A DNA stretch of 64,000 nt from Pseudomonas coleopterorum (GTDB lineage Bacteria; Pseudomonadota; Gammaproteobacteria; Pseudomonadales; Pseudomonadaceae), in the NCBI RefSeq assembly GCF_900105555.1, contig NZ_FNTZ01000001.1:558001-622000 (forward strand), written 5' to 3'. The notes below the pieces were generated by a model that had not been told where the DNA came from, made no database searches, and saw nothing but the letters and a program-made list of their open reading frames with translations. Position numbers and translations under genes: made by a program. This document shows positions 26,857 to 36,350 of this stretch, piece by piece; positions within the stretch are counted from its first letter, which is position 1, and the number at the start of each line of letters is the position of its first letter.

Positions 26857-26875
26857 GGGTTTGGGCGTGTTTTGG

Positions 26876-28792
26876 TCAAACACGGAAATGGCTGACCATC
26901 ATCTGCAGCTGATTACCCAGGCGGGCCAGTTCGACGCTTGAGGCAGCGGTTTCTTCGCTGGCCGAGGCGGTCTGTTCCGACACGTCGCGCACGTTGATGA
27001 TGCTGCGGCTGATTTCCTCGGCGACCGAGCTCTGCTGCTCGGCGGCTGCGGCGATCTGCTGGTTCATGGCCTGGATGCTGGACACCGTGCGCGTGATGTT
27101 TTCCAGCGACGTGCCGGCGCGGCGCGTCAGCTCGACGCTGCTGTCGGTCAGGCCACGGCTGCTGAGCATGACGCTGGCGACCTGTTGGGTACCCGACTGC
27201 AAGCCTGCCACCAGCCCTTCGATTTCCTCGGTGGATTTCTGCGTGCGCTGGGCCAGGCCGCGCACTTCATCGGCCACCACCGCAAAGCCACGTCCGGCCT
27301 CGCCTGCGCGGGCCGCTTCGATGGCCGCGTTGAGGGCCAGCAGGTTGGTTTGTTCGGCCACGGCCTTGATCACGTCCATGACGCTGCCGATCTTGTCGCT
27401 TTCCTTCTGCAGTGCGTTCATCGCTTCGGTAGAGCGGCGGACTTCCTCGGCCAGCTTTTCGATCTGCGCAATCGCTTCGCCGACGACCTTGTCGCCTTCG
27501 CGCGCTTCCTCGTCAGCCGTGGTCGCAGCCACCGAGGCCTGCTCGGCGTTGCGAGCCACTTCCTGAACGGTCGCGGTCATCTCGTGCATGGCGGTGGCGA
27601 CCTGATCGGTCTCGACCTTCTGATTGTTGACCCCGGCACTGGTCTGCTCGGTGACGGCCGACAGCTCTTCGGCGGCGCTGGCGATCTGGGTGACGCTGTC
27701 GCGGATGCCACCGATCAGTTCGCGCAGGGTTGAGCCCATGCGCTGGATGCCTTGCTGCAGCACGCCCAGTTCGTCCTTGCGCGTTACCTTCAAGTCGTGG
27801 CTGAGGTCGCCACTGGCGATGCGCTCGACCACGTCCAGGGTCTGTTGCAGAGGGCGGGTGATCTGTCGGGTGATGATCCAGGCGGCGAGGATGCCGAAGA
27901 TCAATGCCAGCAGTGCCGCGCCGATCTGATAGCTGCGCGCTTCGGCGCTTTCGGCATCGCGGCGCTGGATCTGGATCTTGTACAGCTCATCGCTGAGGCG
28001 GACGATTTCCGAGCCTTCGACGGTCATCTCGGCGCGTGCGGTGTTGATCTGGGCGATCGACGCCTTGAAACCGGCCACTGCATTGCGATAGTTGCTCAGG
28101 GCCGCGTTGAGTTGCTGCAGGCGAGCCTGCTCGGTGGGCAAGCGGGTCGTCAGCTGTTGCAGCTCGGCCACGGCCCGGTCCATTTGGGCAAAGGCCGTCT
28201 GCTCGGATTTATCGGTGGCGTTGCTGGTGTAGTTCAGCACGTCGTAGCGTGCTTGCTGGATGAACTGCCGGGCGCGATTGATGGCCTGGTATTCGTCGAA
28301 GCGCAGTTCACTGTCGGGCAGGGCAAGCACAGCCGCATCGATCTGGTCGACCAGCTCGTAGGCTGCTGCTGCCGTGGTGTCCATGTTCTGCCGCGCGGTA
28401 TTGCTGGCCTTGTAGCCTTCACGCATCTGGTTCAACGATTTCTGGTAGGCGCCGATCTGTTCGGCCTGAGCCTTCAGGCGCTGCAGATTTTCAGGGCTCT
28501 TGAAACCGTCGATGAGTTTCTTCTGCTGTGCTTCGAAAGCGTCGAGCTGGGTTTGAACGGTTTGCGCCGAAGCGTCGTCGCCGTTGGTCAGCATGTACTG
28601 CAGCCGCACGATGCGCAGCTTGGTCAGGCTGTTGTTGAGCTCGGAAATATCGCTCATCCAGTTGCTGCGCTGGATCAGGCTGCTCAAGCTGGTCCATCCG
28701 GTCAGCGCCAACAGCGCGGTCAATACCAGCACCAGGCCGAAGCCCAATGCAAGTTTTCGGGTAACGCTGATATTGCCGAACCAGCCGTTCAT
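26876..28792 (-). CDS. Methyl-accepting chemotaxis protein with helical bimodular sensor (McpS-like)
   Basis: 638 residues. TM1 about 11-31, a long all-helical periplasmic region (about 32-283), TM2 about 284-304, HAMP (about 305-357), and a cytoplasmic signalling domain with hairpin tip [20 protein letters not shown] and [15 protein letters not shown]. Length and helical ligand domain match the HBM-type receptors of P. putida (McpS, McpQ), which sense TCA-cycle intermediates; RIVRLQYML resembles the ligand-contacting Arg segment. The exact ligand is not certain. The C-terminus MMVSHFRV lacks a CheR-binding pentapeptide. Transcribed alone. Confidence 0.92.
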   Translation of the reverse strand: MNGWFGNISVTRKLALGFGLVLVLTALLALTGWTSLSSLIQRSNWMSDISELNNSLTKLRIVRLQYMLTNGDDASAQTVQTQLDAFEAQQKKLIDGFKSPENLQRLKAQAEQIGAYQKSLNQMREGYKASNTARQNMDTTAAAAYELVDQIDAAVLALPDSELRFDEYQAINRARQFIQQARYDVLNYTSNATDKSEQTAFAQMDRAVAELQQLTTRLPTEQARLQQLNAALSNYRNAVAGFKASIAQINTARAEMTVEGSEIVRLSDELYKIQIQRRDAESAEARSYQIGAALLALIFGILAAWIITRQITRPLQQTLDVVERIASGDLSHDLKVTRKDELGVLQQGIQRMGSTLRELIGGIRDSVTQIASAAEELSAVTEQTSAGVNNQKVETDQVATAMHEMTATVQEVARNAEQASVAATTADEEAREGDKVVGEAIAQIEKLAEEVRRSTEAMNALQKESDKIGSVMDVIKAVAEQTNLLALNAAIEAARAGEAGRGFAVVADEVRGLAQRTQKSTEEIEGLVAGLQSGTQQVASVMLSSRGLTDSSVELTRRAGTSLENITRTVSSIQAMNQQIAAAAEQQSSVAEEISRSIINVRDVSEQTASASEETAASSVELARLGNQLQMMVSHFRV

Positions 28793-28934
28793 AAAATGTG
28801 CTCCTGACAGTAAAGGGTCAGACCTGGACGACCATAGTTGTGCTTATGGCGGTCGCCATGAAAAGGTCTCGGTGATTTCCCCATATCGGCCACGGGCGGC
28901 AGAGCTGAAACAAAAAGTGAGAACGGCGACGCAA

Positions 28935-28964
28935 AAAAAACGGCGCGATCAAGATCGCGCCGTT
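28935..28964 (-). terminator. Rho-independent terminator of the aldehyde dehydrogenase gene
   Basis: On the minus strand a 12-bp perfect stem (arms 28953-28964 and 28939-28950, two-base loop in the DNA, larger in RNA) is followed by a run of T. It begins 20 bp after the dehydrogenase stop codon and is a textbook intrinsic terminator. Confidence 0.9.
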
Positions 28965-28983
28965 CATTGTCACCACCGATGCG

Positions 28984-30570
28984 TCATGCGATCGGCTGTG
29001 AACTCCACTCGCCATTGACCAGGCGCTGCAGGCCCAGCGGGTTGGCATTGCGCAGTGCTTCGGGCAGCAACGCGTCCGGGTAGTTCTGGTAGCAGACCGG
29101 GCGCAGGAAGCGGTCGATCGCCAGGGTGCCGACCGACGTGCCGCGGGCATCGGAGGTGGCTGGATAAGGGCCGCCGTGGACCATGGCATCGGACACTTCC
29201 ACGCCGGTCGGGTAGCCGTTGACCAGGATGCGACCGACTTTCTGTTCCAGCACCGGCACCAGCCACTGGTACTTGGCCAGGTCGGTAGCGGTTTCGCCGA
29301 TCAAGGTGGCGGTCAGCTGTCCGCGCAGCGATTGCAGGGCGGTCTTGAGCTCGGCATCGTCGGCGACTTCGATCACCACGGTGGCCGGGCCGAACACTTC
29401 TTCCTGAAGCAGTTCGTCACCGTTGAGCAGCAGGCTCACGTCGGCCTTGAACAGTTGCGCCTGAGCCTGTTGGCCTTCCTGCGGGTTGCCGGCCAAATGC
29501 GTGACGCCCTGGTGCGACAGCAGGTGTTCGACGCCTTTGCTGTAGCTGCGTAGGCCACCGGCGTTGAGCATGGTTTGTGGCGCCTGGGCTGCCATTTGCG
29601 CTTGCAGGTGCTCGAGGAAAGCACTGAAGGCCGGCGAGCGAACGCCGATCACCAAGCCTGGGTTGGTGCAGAACTGCCCACCGCCCATCACCACGGAAGC
29701 CGCCAGTTCCTTGGCCACGGTTTCGCCCCGGGTGGCCAGGGCGTCTGGCAGCAGCACGACCGGGTTGATGCTGGACATTTCAGCGAACACCGGGATCGGC
29801 TGGGCGCGCTCGGCGGCCATCTTGCACAGCGCGTTGCCGCCGTTCAGCGAGCCGGTGAAGCCGACTGCCTGAATCGCCGGGTGCTTGACCAGCGGCTCAC
29901 CGACGCCGGCACCGAAGATCATGTTGAACACGCCCTTGGGCATGCCGGTTTTTTCCGCTGCGCGGATGATGGCGGTGCCCACCAGATCGGCCGTCGCCAT
30001 GTGACCGCTGTGGGCCTTGAACACCACCGGGCAGCCCGAAGCCAGGGCTGCGGCAGTGTCGCCACCGGCGGTGGAGAATGCCAGCGGGAAGTTGCTGGCG
30101 CCGAACACGGCCACCGGGCCGACGCCGATGCGGTACTGGCGCAGGTCGACGCGCGGCAGCGGCTTTCGGTCCGGCAGGGCGAGATCGATGCGGGCACCGA
30201 GGAAGTCGCCGCGGCGCAGGACCTTGGCGAACAGGCGCATCTGGCCGCTGGTGCGACCGCGCTCGCCTTGGATACGGCCGGCAGGCAGGGCGGTTTCCTG
30301 GCAGACGATGGCCACGAAGTCATCGCCCAGGGCATCGAGTTCGTCAGCGATGGCGTCCAGGAATTCGGCGCGGCGAGCGGGGCTCAGCTGGCGATATTCC
30401 AGGAAAGCGTTGTCGGCGGCCTGGCAGGCGGCGTCGACTTCGGCATCGGTGGCTTGGTAGAAGGCATAAGGAAGCGCCTCGCCGGTGGTGGCGTCGACAC
30501 TCTTGAGTTTGGGCTCGCCACTGGCGCTGCGGTTGCCGCCGATGAAGTTGTGACCGAGGATGTTAGGCAT
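28984..30570 (-). CDS. 2,5-dioxovalerate (alpha-ketoglutaric semialdehyde) dehydrogenase-type ALDH
   Basis: 528 residues, NADP-dependent aldehyde dehydrogenase of the KGSADH class. Features are VAVFGASNFPLAFSTAGGD (cofactor region), FKAHSGHMATADL, VGFTGSLNGGNAL, FAEMSSINPVVLLP (general-base Glu) and GGGQFCTNPGLVIG (catalytic Cys). The N-terminus LGHNFIGGNRSASG is typical of the family. It converts 2-oxoglutarate semialdehyde to 2-oxoglutarate in glucarate/galactarate, L-arabinose or hydroxyproline breakdown. It stands alone here with no dehydratase or transporter of those pathways, so which one it serves is open. Confidence 0.88.
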   Translation of the reverse strand: MPNILGHNFIGGNRSASGEPKLKSVDATTGEALPYAFYQATDAEVDAACQAADNAFLEYRQLSPARRAEFLDAIADELDALGDDFVAIVCQETALPAGRIQGERGRTSGQMRLFAKVLRRGDFLGARIDLALPDRKPLPRVDLRQYRIGVGPVAVFGASNFPLAFSTAGGDTAAALASGCPVVFKAHSGHMATADLVGTAIIRAAEKTGMPKGVFNMIFGAGVGEPLVKHPAIQAVGFTGSLNGGNALCKMAAERAQPIPVFAEMSSINPVVLLPDALATRGETVAKELAASVVMGGGQFCTNPGLVIGVRSPAFSAFLEHLQAQMAAQAPQTMLNAGGLRSYSKGVEHLLSHQGVTHLAGNPQEGQQAQAQLFKADVSLLLNGDELLQEEVFGPATVVIEVADDAELKTALQSLRGQLTATLIGETATDLAKYQWLVPVLEQKVGRILVNGYPTGVEVSDAMVHGGPYPATSDARGTSVGTLAIDRFLRPVCYQNYPDALLPEALRNANPLGLQRLVNGEWSSQPIA

Positions 30571-30710
30571 TGTTGTCTCCGTGTCCTGTGGGCGGGTTGT
30601 TAACAGACATCATACAACTTGGTCATATACCGGGCAAGTTGCCCCCCGAATCACCCACTGTAGCCGCCTCGGCCGCCGATGTGGTGAATCAGGCAGACCG
30701 CGGTGTGCCC
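30571..30710. other. Upstream region of the ALDH gene
   Basis: Leads from the aldehyde dehydrogenase start to the REP array. It should hold the dehydrogenase promoter; CATACAAC and TCATATACC are A/T-rich candidates for its -10 and -35 on the minus strand but no confident assignment is made. Confidence 0.3.
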
Positions 30711-31047
30711 GGACGCGGCTTGCACCGCTGCTACAAAAGCCCGTTGCGAGCGGTTGTGGCCTCTGTAGCAGCGGCGCGAGCCGCGTCGGCGGTTGGCGCG
30801 GTGGATCGGGCAGACCGTGGTGCGTCCGGACGCGGCTTGCACCGCTGCTACAAAAGCCCGTCGCGAGCGGTTGTCGCCTCTGTAGCAGCGGCGCGAGCCG
30901 CGTCGGCGGTTGACGCGGTCAATCAGGCATACCGCTCGCCGTGAGCGGTTGTGGCCCCTGTAGCAGCGGCGCGAGCCGCGTCGGCGGTTGGCGCGGTGGA
31001 TCGGGCAGACCGCGGTGTGCTCGGACGCGGCTTGCGCCGCTGCTACA
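30711..31047. repeat. Second REP array (paired, alternating orientation)
   Basis: Three forward copies (about 30711-30735, 30829-30852, 31023-31047) and three inverted copies (about 30764-30787, 30880-30903, 30959-30982) of the same REP core as in the 26.7-kb array. The forward-inverted pairs with their intervening sequence repeat with a period of about 118 bp. A conserved spacer (GCGCGGTGGATCGGGCAGAC) also recurs. The interval up to the next gene at 31255 has degenerate pieces of the same repeat near 31080 and no gene. Confidence 0.85.
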
Positions 31048-31254
31048 GAGGCCTGGCGTGATCGATCTGCAACCCCGTGTCGGCGGTGGATGCGGTGAAT
31101 CAGGCTGAACGCGGTAACCCACATCGGCATTCGCGCCGAATGAAAGCAAATAGCCAGCACGCAAGGTAGCGGCGAACAGGGCCTTGGGGGTATGGTGGGC
31201 AATGGTGCATCAATGGCGATCATGCGCGTCGCCCCATGGAGAGAACGAGAGGAC

Positions 31255-32253
31255 ATGCTGCCCATTCCCCTGTTGATCTGCGATGACTCGAACATGGCTC
31301 GCAAGCAGCTGCTGCGTGCCCTGCCGGCGGATTGGGAGGCCACGGTCACCCAGGCGGTGAACGGCCACCAGGCGCTCGAGGCCGTGCGCCAGGGGAAAGG
31401 CGATGTGATGTTGCTGGACCTGACCATGCCCGACATGGACGGCTACCAGGTCCTGGCCGCGCTGCGCGAGCAAAACCTGCCGTGCAAGGTCATCGTCGTC
31501 TCGGGCGACGTCCAGGATCAGGCCCTGCGCCGGGTTCGCGAGTTGGGCGCGCTGGCCTTCATCAAGAAACCGGCCGAACCCGAAGAGCTGCGCCGGGTGC
31601 TGCTCAAGGCCGGCCTGCTGGAAAAAACCACTGGCACAGCCCTGCGTCGCAGCAGCGACAGCACGCTGCACATCGGCTTCATCGACGCCCTGCGCGAAGC
31701 CATCAACGTTGCCATGGGCCAGGCCGCCGCCATGCTGGCCAAAGTGCTTGGCGTGTTCATCCACCTGCCCGTACCCAACGTCAACCTGCTCGAAGCCAGC
31801 GAGCTGCACATGGTGCTGGCGGACGTGCAGAGTGAGCAACCGATCACCGCCATCTGCCAGGGGTTCATCGGCGGCGGCATTGCCGGCGAAGCGATGCTGA
31901 TCTTCCACGATTGCGACATCGCCGACCTGGCTCGCTTGATGAACCGCAGCGCGCTCGACTACTCCGACCTCGAGATGCTGCTGGATCTGTCATCGGTCAT
32001 CATCGGCGCCTGCCTCAGCGGCCTGGCCCAGCAGTTGGACGTCATGTTTTCCCAGAGCCACCCGCACATCCTTGGCAACCATGCCGCGATCGACGATCTC
32101 ATCGCCGTCGGCAAACACCGCTGGAAAAAGACCCTCACCGTGGAAATCAGCTACGCCCTGGAAGGCCACTGCATTCACTTCGACCTGTTGCTGCTGTTCA
32201 CCGAGGACTCGGTACCGTTGCTGCGCGACAAGCTCGACTACCTGATGAACTGA
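31255..32253 (+). CDS. Response regulator with C-terminal CheC-like phosphatase domain
   Basis: 332 residues. N-terminal receiver: ICDDSNMARKQL, phospho-acceptor Asp55 (MLLDLTMPDMDGYQVL), VVSGD and FIKKPAE. The C-terminal ~190 residues resemble CheC/CheX phosphatases: FIGGGIAGEAMLIFH, LDLSSVIIGACLSGLAQQLD and a repeat-like half before it. CheC-family proteins dephosphorylate CheY-type receivers. The ATG at 31255 has GAGAGGAC directly before it; the longer upstream in-frame form reads out of the repeat region. Linked by 3 bp to a diguanylate cyclase gene, so the pair likely forms a signalling unit in c-di-GMP or chemotaxis-type control. Confidence 0.88.
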   Translation: MLPIPLLICDDSNMARKQLLRALPADWEATVTQAVNGHQALEAVRQGKGDVMLLDLTMPDMDGYQVLAALREQNLPCKVIVVSGDVQDQALRRVRELGALAFIKKPAEPEELRRVLLKAGLLEKTTGTALRRSSDSTLHIGFIDALREAINVAMGQAAAMLAKVLGVFIHLPVPNVNLLEASELHMVLADVQSEQPITAICQGFIGGGIAGEAMLIFHDCDIADLARLMNRSALDYSDLEMLLDLSSVIIGACLSGLAQQLDVMFSQSHPHILGNHAAIDDLIAVGKHRWKKTLTVEISYALEGHCIHFDLLLLFTEDSVPLLRDKLDYLMN

Positions 32254-32256
32254 ACC

Positions 32257-33216
32257 ATGAGCCGACCTATCGAACTCGACGAATTTCACTGGCTGCTGGC
32301 GATCACCCAGAGCATCGACGTAGGCGTGGTGGTGCTCGACAGCGATTACCAGGTGCAGGTCTGGAACACCTTCATGGAAAACCGCTCCGGCGTGCAGCCC
32401 AAGGACGCCATCGGACATTGCTTCTTCAGCTTGTTCCCGGAGATCGATTGCGAGTGGTTCCGCAAGAAGGTCAGCAGTGTGGTCACCCTCGGCACCCCGG
32501 CTTTCACCATCTGGGAACAGCGTCCGTACCTGCTGCGCTTCAAGAACTACCAGCCGATCACCGGGCAGGAGGCGTTCATGTATCAGAACACCACCATCCT
32601 GCCACTGCGCTCCACCCATGGTGAGGTCAAACACATCTGCGTGGTGATCTACGATGTCACCGACGTGGCCATCAACCGGCGACAACTGCAGGCCTCCAAC
32701 CTGGAACTGCAGAAGCTGTCGAGCACCGATCGCCTGACTGGGTTGTGCAACCGTGGCCACTGGGAAGAAGCGCTGAAGGTCGAGTACGTCCGACATGGCC
32801 GCTATGGCCACGCCACCTCGTTGATCATGTTCGACATCGACCACTTCAAACGGGTCAACGACACCTATGGCCATCAGGTGGGCGACCAGGTCATCCAGCG
32901 CGTGGCGCAGGTGCTGCGCGGGCTGGTTCGTGACGCCGACATTGCCGGACGCTACGGCGGCGAGGAGTTCGCCGTGCTGCTGCCGGACACCGACAAGGCC
33001 GGTGGCGCCATATTGGCCGAGCGGTTGCGCCAGGCCGTCGAGGCTGAAGTGGTCGAGCACGAAAGCGGCCCGATCCGCTTCACCATCAGCCTGGGCGTAG
33101 CCGACCTCGGCTACCCCAGCACCGAACACCAGCAACTGATCGAATGGGCCGACCAGGCGCTGTATGCCTCCAAGCGCGCTGGCCGCAATCGGGTGACCGT
33201 CTACGAGCGGCCCTGA
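32257..33216 (+). CDS. Diguanylate cyclase (PAS-GGDEF)
   Basis: 319 residues. PAS domain about 12-145 (ITQSIDVGVVVLDSDYQVQV to VVIYDVTDVAINRRQLQ), a short helical linker, then GGDEF domain about 155-319 with STDRLTGLCNRGHWEEAL, MFDIDHFKRVNDTYGHQVGD and the catalytic signature GGEEF at about 234-238. No RxxD I-site directly before GGEEF (the preceding residues are DIAGRY), so product inhibition through the primary I-site looks unlikely. No TM segment; cytoplasmic. Translationally coupled to the upstream regulator. Confidence 0.92.
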   Translation: MSRPIELDEFHWLLAITQSIDVGVVVLDSDYQVQVWNTFMENRSGVQPKDAIGHCFFSLFPEIDCEWFRKKVSSVVTLGTPAFTIWEQRPYLLRFKNYQPITGQEAFMYQNTTILPLRSTHGEVKHICVVIYDVTDVAINRRQLQASNLELQKLSSTDRLTGLCNRGHWEEALKVEYVRHGRYGHATSLIMFDIDHFKRVNDTYGHQVGDQVIQRVAQVLRGLVRDADIAGRYGGEEFAVLLPDTDKAGGAILAERLRQAVEAEVVEHESGPIRFTISLGVADLGYPSTEHQQLIEWADQALYASKRAGRNRVTVYERP

Positions 33217-33225
33217 CCGGGACGA

Positions 33226-34569
33226 TCAATCCTTGGTGGCATGCGCCCAGCGATAGTCCAGACGCGGCGCACGGACTTTTATCCGGCGCTTGGTCTTGCT
33301 GAACAACGGCTCATGCACCGGCTCGGGATCCTTCAGGAACACCGTCAAGACCGCACTCAGTGCATACAGGCCGGTGAAGGCCCAGACCACGCCTTCCAGG
33401 CCGAAGCTTTCATTGAAGATCGCCACCACCGCCGGTCCCACCCAGGTGGATGCACCCGCGCCCAAGCTCAGCACCGACAGCGCGGCGGCCTTGTTGTGCG
33501 GCGCCAGGGCCGGCGCCAGTGCCGATAGCGGCACGAAGCACGCCAGGGTCAGGCCATACAGTGCGCCGAACACCGAGGCCAGCAGGAAGTTGTCGGGAAA
33601 GGCCTGCGGCATGAAGAAGAACAGCGGCGTAGTGATCGTGCTACCGATGGCGCCCAGCCAGAGGATGGTATTGCGGTAGCCGATCCGCGTGCTGATGACG
33701 CTGGAACCCATGTTGCCGATGATGTTGAACACGAAGACGATGGTCAGCAGTTGCAGCCACTGTTCCAGGGTGAACCCCACCGTGTCCATGAAGAACCCCG
33801 GCAGCACCACCAGAAAACCGAACATCGACGAGGTGTTGATGATGCGCACCACACCGGCCAGGGTCACCTTGGGGTGCGACCACATGATGGTGATGTTCTT
33901 GGCCATCGACACCAGCGGCTTCTCGCCCTCGGGTGCGAGGCGGCGCATGCCGTGGGCTTCACGCATGCCGATCAGGCCGATCAAACCACCGATGACCACC
34001 AGCGCGAACGACAGCCAGAAAGTCTGCAACGCGCCGATCAGCGGAATGCTCACGCTCGCCACCAGTGAACCCAGGGTCGGCAGACCTGCTGCATAAGCCA
34101 CCCAGAACCAGCCAACCGCCAGACCCATCTTGCGCGACGGTGTCGCGGCGGCGATCCACACCAGAAACCCGTAGGCGAACAGTGGATAGCCGAAGCCGCG
34201 CAGACCATAGGTCAGCAGGATCATCTTGTAGCTCAGAGTTTCCAGGCCATAGATCAGGAACAGAACCTCGAACACGCTCCAGATCAACAGGCCCAGCATC
34301 ATGACCCGTTTCGGCCCCCAGATATTCGACAGTGCGCCGGCCAGCCAGGAGGAGATGCCGACGGTGACGCCATACAGCGTGAACACCATGGCGATTTCGC
34401 CTTCGGGCATGCCGCGGTCACTGAGAAACGGGGAGAGGTAACCCAGTTCGACGCCGTCGCCGATCATGAAGATCAGCAGGCCGACGAAGCCCCAGAACAT
34501 GGGGTAGGGGATGCCGATTTTGTCGCACAGGCGAGAGAGGGGGGTGTTCGGAGTGGATTGATTGCTCAA
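33226..34569 (-). CDS. MFS transporter, polyol-permease-like family
   Basis: About 447 residues with 12 predicted TM helices. GFVGLLIFMIGDGVELGYLS near the N-terminus and LLTYGLRGFGYPLFAYGFLV are typical of the RbtT/DalT/CsbX-type MFS branch (ribitol, D-arabinitol and related permeases). The best start is a TTG at 34569 with AAGGA seven bases before it. Upstream in-frame codons to 34680 lack a good ribosome site. Divergent from an FAD oxidoreductase gene, so the substrate may be the one oxidised there rather than a polyol. Confidence 0.82.
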   Translation of the reverse strand: MSNQSTPNTPLSRLCDKIGIPYPMFWGFVGLLIFMIGDGVELGYLSPFLSDRGMPEGEIAMVFTLYGVTVGISSWLAGALSNIWGPKRVMMLGLLIWSVFEVLFLIYGLETLSYKMILLTYGLRGFGYPLFAYGFLVWIAAATPSRKMGLAVGWFWVAYAAGLPTLGSLVASVSIPLIGALQTFWLSFALVVIGGLIGLIGMREAHGMRRLAPEGEKPLVSMAKNITIMWSHPKVTLAGVVRIINTSSMFGFLVVLPGFFMDTVGFTLEQWLQLLTIVFVFNIIGNMGSSVISTRIGYRNTILWLGAIGSTITTPLFFFMPQAFPDNFLLASVFGALYGLTLACFVPLSALAPALAPHNKAAALSVLSLGAGASTWVGPAVVAIFNESFGLEGVVWAFTGLYALSAVLTVFLKDPEPVHEPLFSKTKRRIKVRAPRLDYRWAHATKD

Positions 34570-35037
34570 TGGTCCGTTCCTTTTTTGCAGCACGGCGCTT
34601 GGGCGCGCCGAATGAATGGCCTCGATGAGGTTGGAAGGCAGGCTCGGTGAAGAGCAAATCGCCACGCAGCGGTGGCACAACTCGGCGGGTCAGGAGGGGC
34701 TCAGCAGGATCGCCGGCGTACGGCGTGCATGGGCCCTGTAATCTGCTTTATTTGAGATTTTCGCGCCGTTTGCTTATTTGTTATCGCATCTGAAACGATT
34801 CAGCGCAACCGCCCGAGCGGGCGTTGCCTGCGACAACGTGCCCGGTGGTAATGGCCGCAGGCCACGTCTCATGGCGGCTAAGGTGTTGCAAAAGATGACT
34901 GAAAAAAACCTGATAATTTTCCATTGCGCCTGGCTTTGTCTCAGCATGTGAGAGCATGAGCGCGCCACGTCCCCAGGACTTGCCGCTCGCCGTTTCAAGG
35001 GGTAGATGTAGGGACACCGACATTGGCAGGCGTTCCC
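34570..35037. promoter_or_regulatory. Divergent regulatory region, MFS/oxidoreductase
   Basis: 468 bp without a gene. It is locally A/T-rich around 34741-34800 and 34890-34925. A near-palindrome TGAAACGATTCA at 34791-34802 resembles the Cra/LacI-type site seen at 22110. No other clear motif. Confidence 0.4.
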
Positions 35038-36339
35038 ATGTACCCGCTCATTTCCCACGTCGACAGCGACACTTCTCTGCCCGACAGCGCCGATGTGGTG
35101 ATCATCGGCGGCGGCATCATCGGCGTGTGCACGGCCTTCTTCCTGGCCGAGCGGGGCGTGTCGGTGGTGCTGGTGGAAAAGAGCGGCATCGCCCACGAAC
35201 AGTCGTCGCGCAATTGGGGCTGGGTGCGGACCATGGGCCGTGACGTCGCCGAAGTGCCGTTGGCCATCGCCAGTCTGAAACTGTGGGACGGCTGGGCCAG
35301 CAAGCTGCGCCACGAGACAGGCTTCACCCGCTCCGGCATTCTCTATGCCTGCGAATCGGCAGCCGAGCTGGCAGCCAAGGTCAGCTGGCTGGATCAGGCC
35401 AAACCGCTGGGCATCGAGGCGCGGCTGCTCGACACCGTCCAGATTCAGGCGCGCCTGCAAGCCAAGGTGCCGGCCTCGTGGACCGGTGCGCTGTTCACCG
35501 AAAGCGACGGGCGCGCCGAGCCGGACATCGCCACGGCGGCCATTGCCGAAGGGGCACGCGCACGCGGCGCCAGGCTGTTCGTGCGCTGTGCCGCGCGCAG
35601 TGTCGAAACCACCGCGGGAAGGGTCAGTTCGGTGGTCACCGAACTGGGCGAAATCAAATGCACCAGCGTCGTGCTGGCGGCCGGTGCCTGGTCGAGCCTG
35701 TTCTGCGGCAACCTGGGCATCCGCCTGCCGCAGCTGCGCGTGCTCGGTTCGGTGATGCGCACCGGGCCGCTGCCGGGCGGGCCGGAGTGCGCCGTGGCCA
35801 CCGAGAAGGTCTCGTTCAGAAAGCGTGCCGACGGCGGCTACACCGTGGCCCTGCGCAACGCCAACGTGGCGGCGCTGGTGCCGGACAGCTTTCGCTACCT
35901 ACCCGACTTTCTGCCCATGGTCAGGGCGCATCACCACGAATACCGCCTGCGCGTGACCCGCCAGAGCTGGCAGGAACTCAACACGCCCAAACGCTGGAGC
36001 AATGCCCAGGCTTCACCGTTCGAGACACAGCGTTTGTACGATCCCAAGCCGGTGGACGCCTACCTCGACAAGGCCCTGAGCATGCTCGCCGAGCAATTCC
36101 CGATCTTTGCCCAGGCGCGGATCGAGCAGCGCTGGGCGGGGCTGATCGATGTCACACCCGACATCGTCCCGGTGATGGATCAGGTGCAGAGCCTGCCGGG
36201 CTTCTACCTGGCCACCGGCTTCTCCGGGCATGGTTTCGGCATCGGACCGGGCGCCGGCCACCTGATGGCCGACCTGATCACCGGCGACCAACCCCTGGTC
36301 GATCCTGCGCCGTTTCGTTTCGCCCGGTTCGCCCGATGA
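35038..36339 (+). CDS. FAD-dependent amine/amino-acid oxidoreductase (DAO family), copy 1
   Basis: 433 residues, DadA/glycine oxidase/sarcosine oxidase fold. Dinucleotide-binding motif VVIIGGGIIGVCTAFFLAER at about residues 20-39, then the motif HEQSSRNWGWVRTMGRD, VLAAGAWSSLFC in the middle and IDVTPDIVPVMD and GFSGHGFGIGPGAGHL at the C-terminus (FAD-contacting). Predicted to oxidise a D-amino acid, N-alkyl amino acid or opine. ATG 35038 is chosen; the codon upstream at 35023 is only TTG. A close paralogue lies at 37286 on the other side of an IclR gene. Confidence 0.87.
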   Translation: MYPLISHVDSDTSLPDSADVVIIGGGIIGVCTAFFLAERGVSVVLVEKSGIAHEQSSRNWGWVRTMGRDVAEVPLAIASLKLWDGWASKLRHETGFTRSGILYACESAAELAAKVSWLDQAKPLGIEARLLDTVQIQARLQAKVPASWTGALFTESDGRAEPDIATAAIAEGARARGARLFVRCAARSVETTAGRVSSVVTELGEIKCTSVVLAAGAWSSLFCGNLGIRLPQLRVLGSVMRTGPLPGGPECAVATEKVSFRKRADGGYTVALRNANVAALVPDSFRYLPDFLPMVRAHHHEYRLRVTRQSWQELNTPKRWSNAQASPFETQRLYDPKPVDAYLDKALSMLAEQFPIFAQARIEQRWAGLIDVTPDIVPVMDQVQSLPGFYLATGFSGHGFGIGPGAGHLMADLITGDQPLVDPAPFRFARFAR

Positions 36340-36350
36340 GGCGCGTTCAT

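Noticed and set aside
30651..31436. Open frame through the second REP array
   Set aside because: Its protein is a repeat-derived sequence with no gene features and overlaps the REC-CheC gene.
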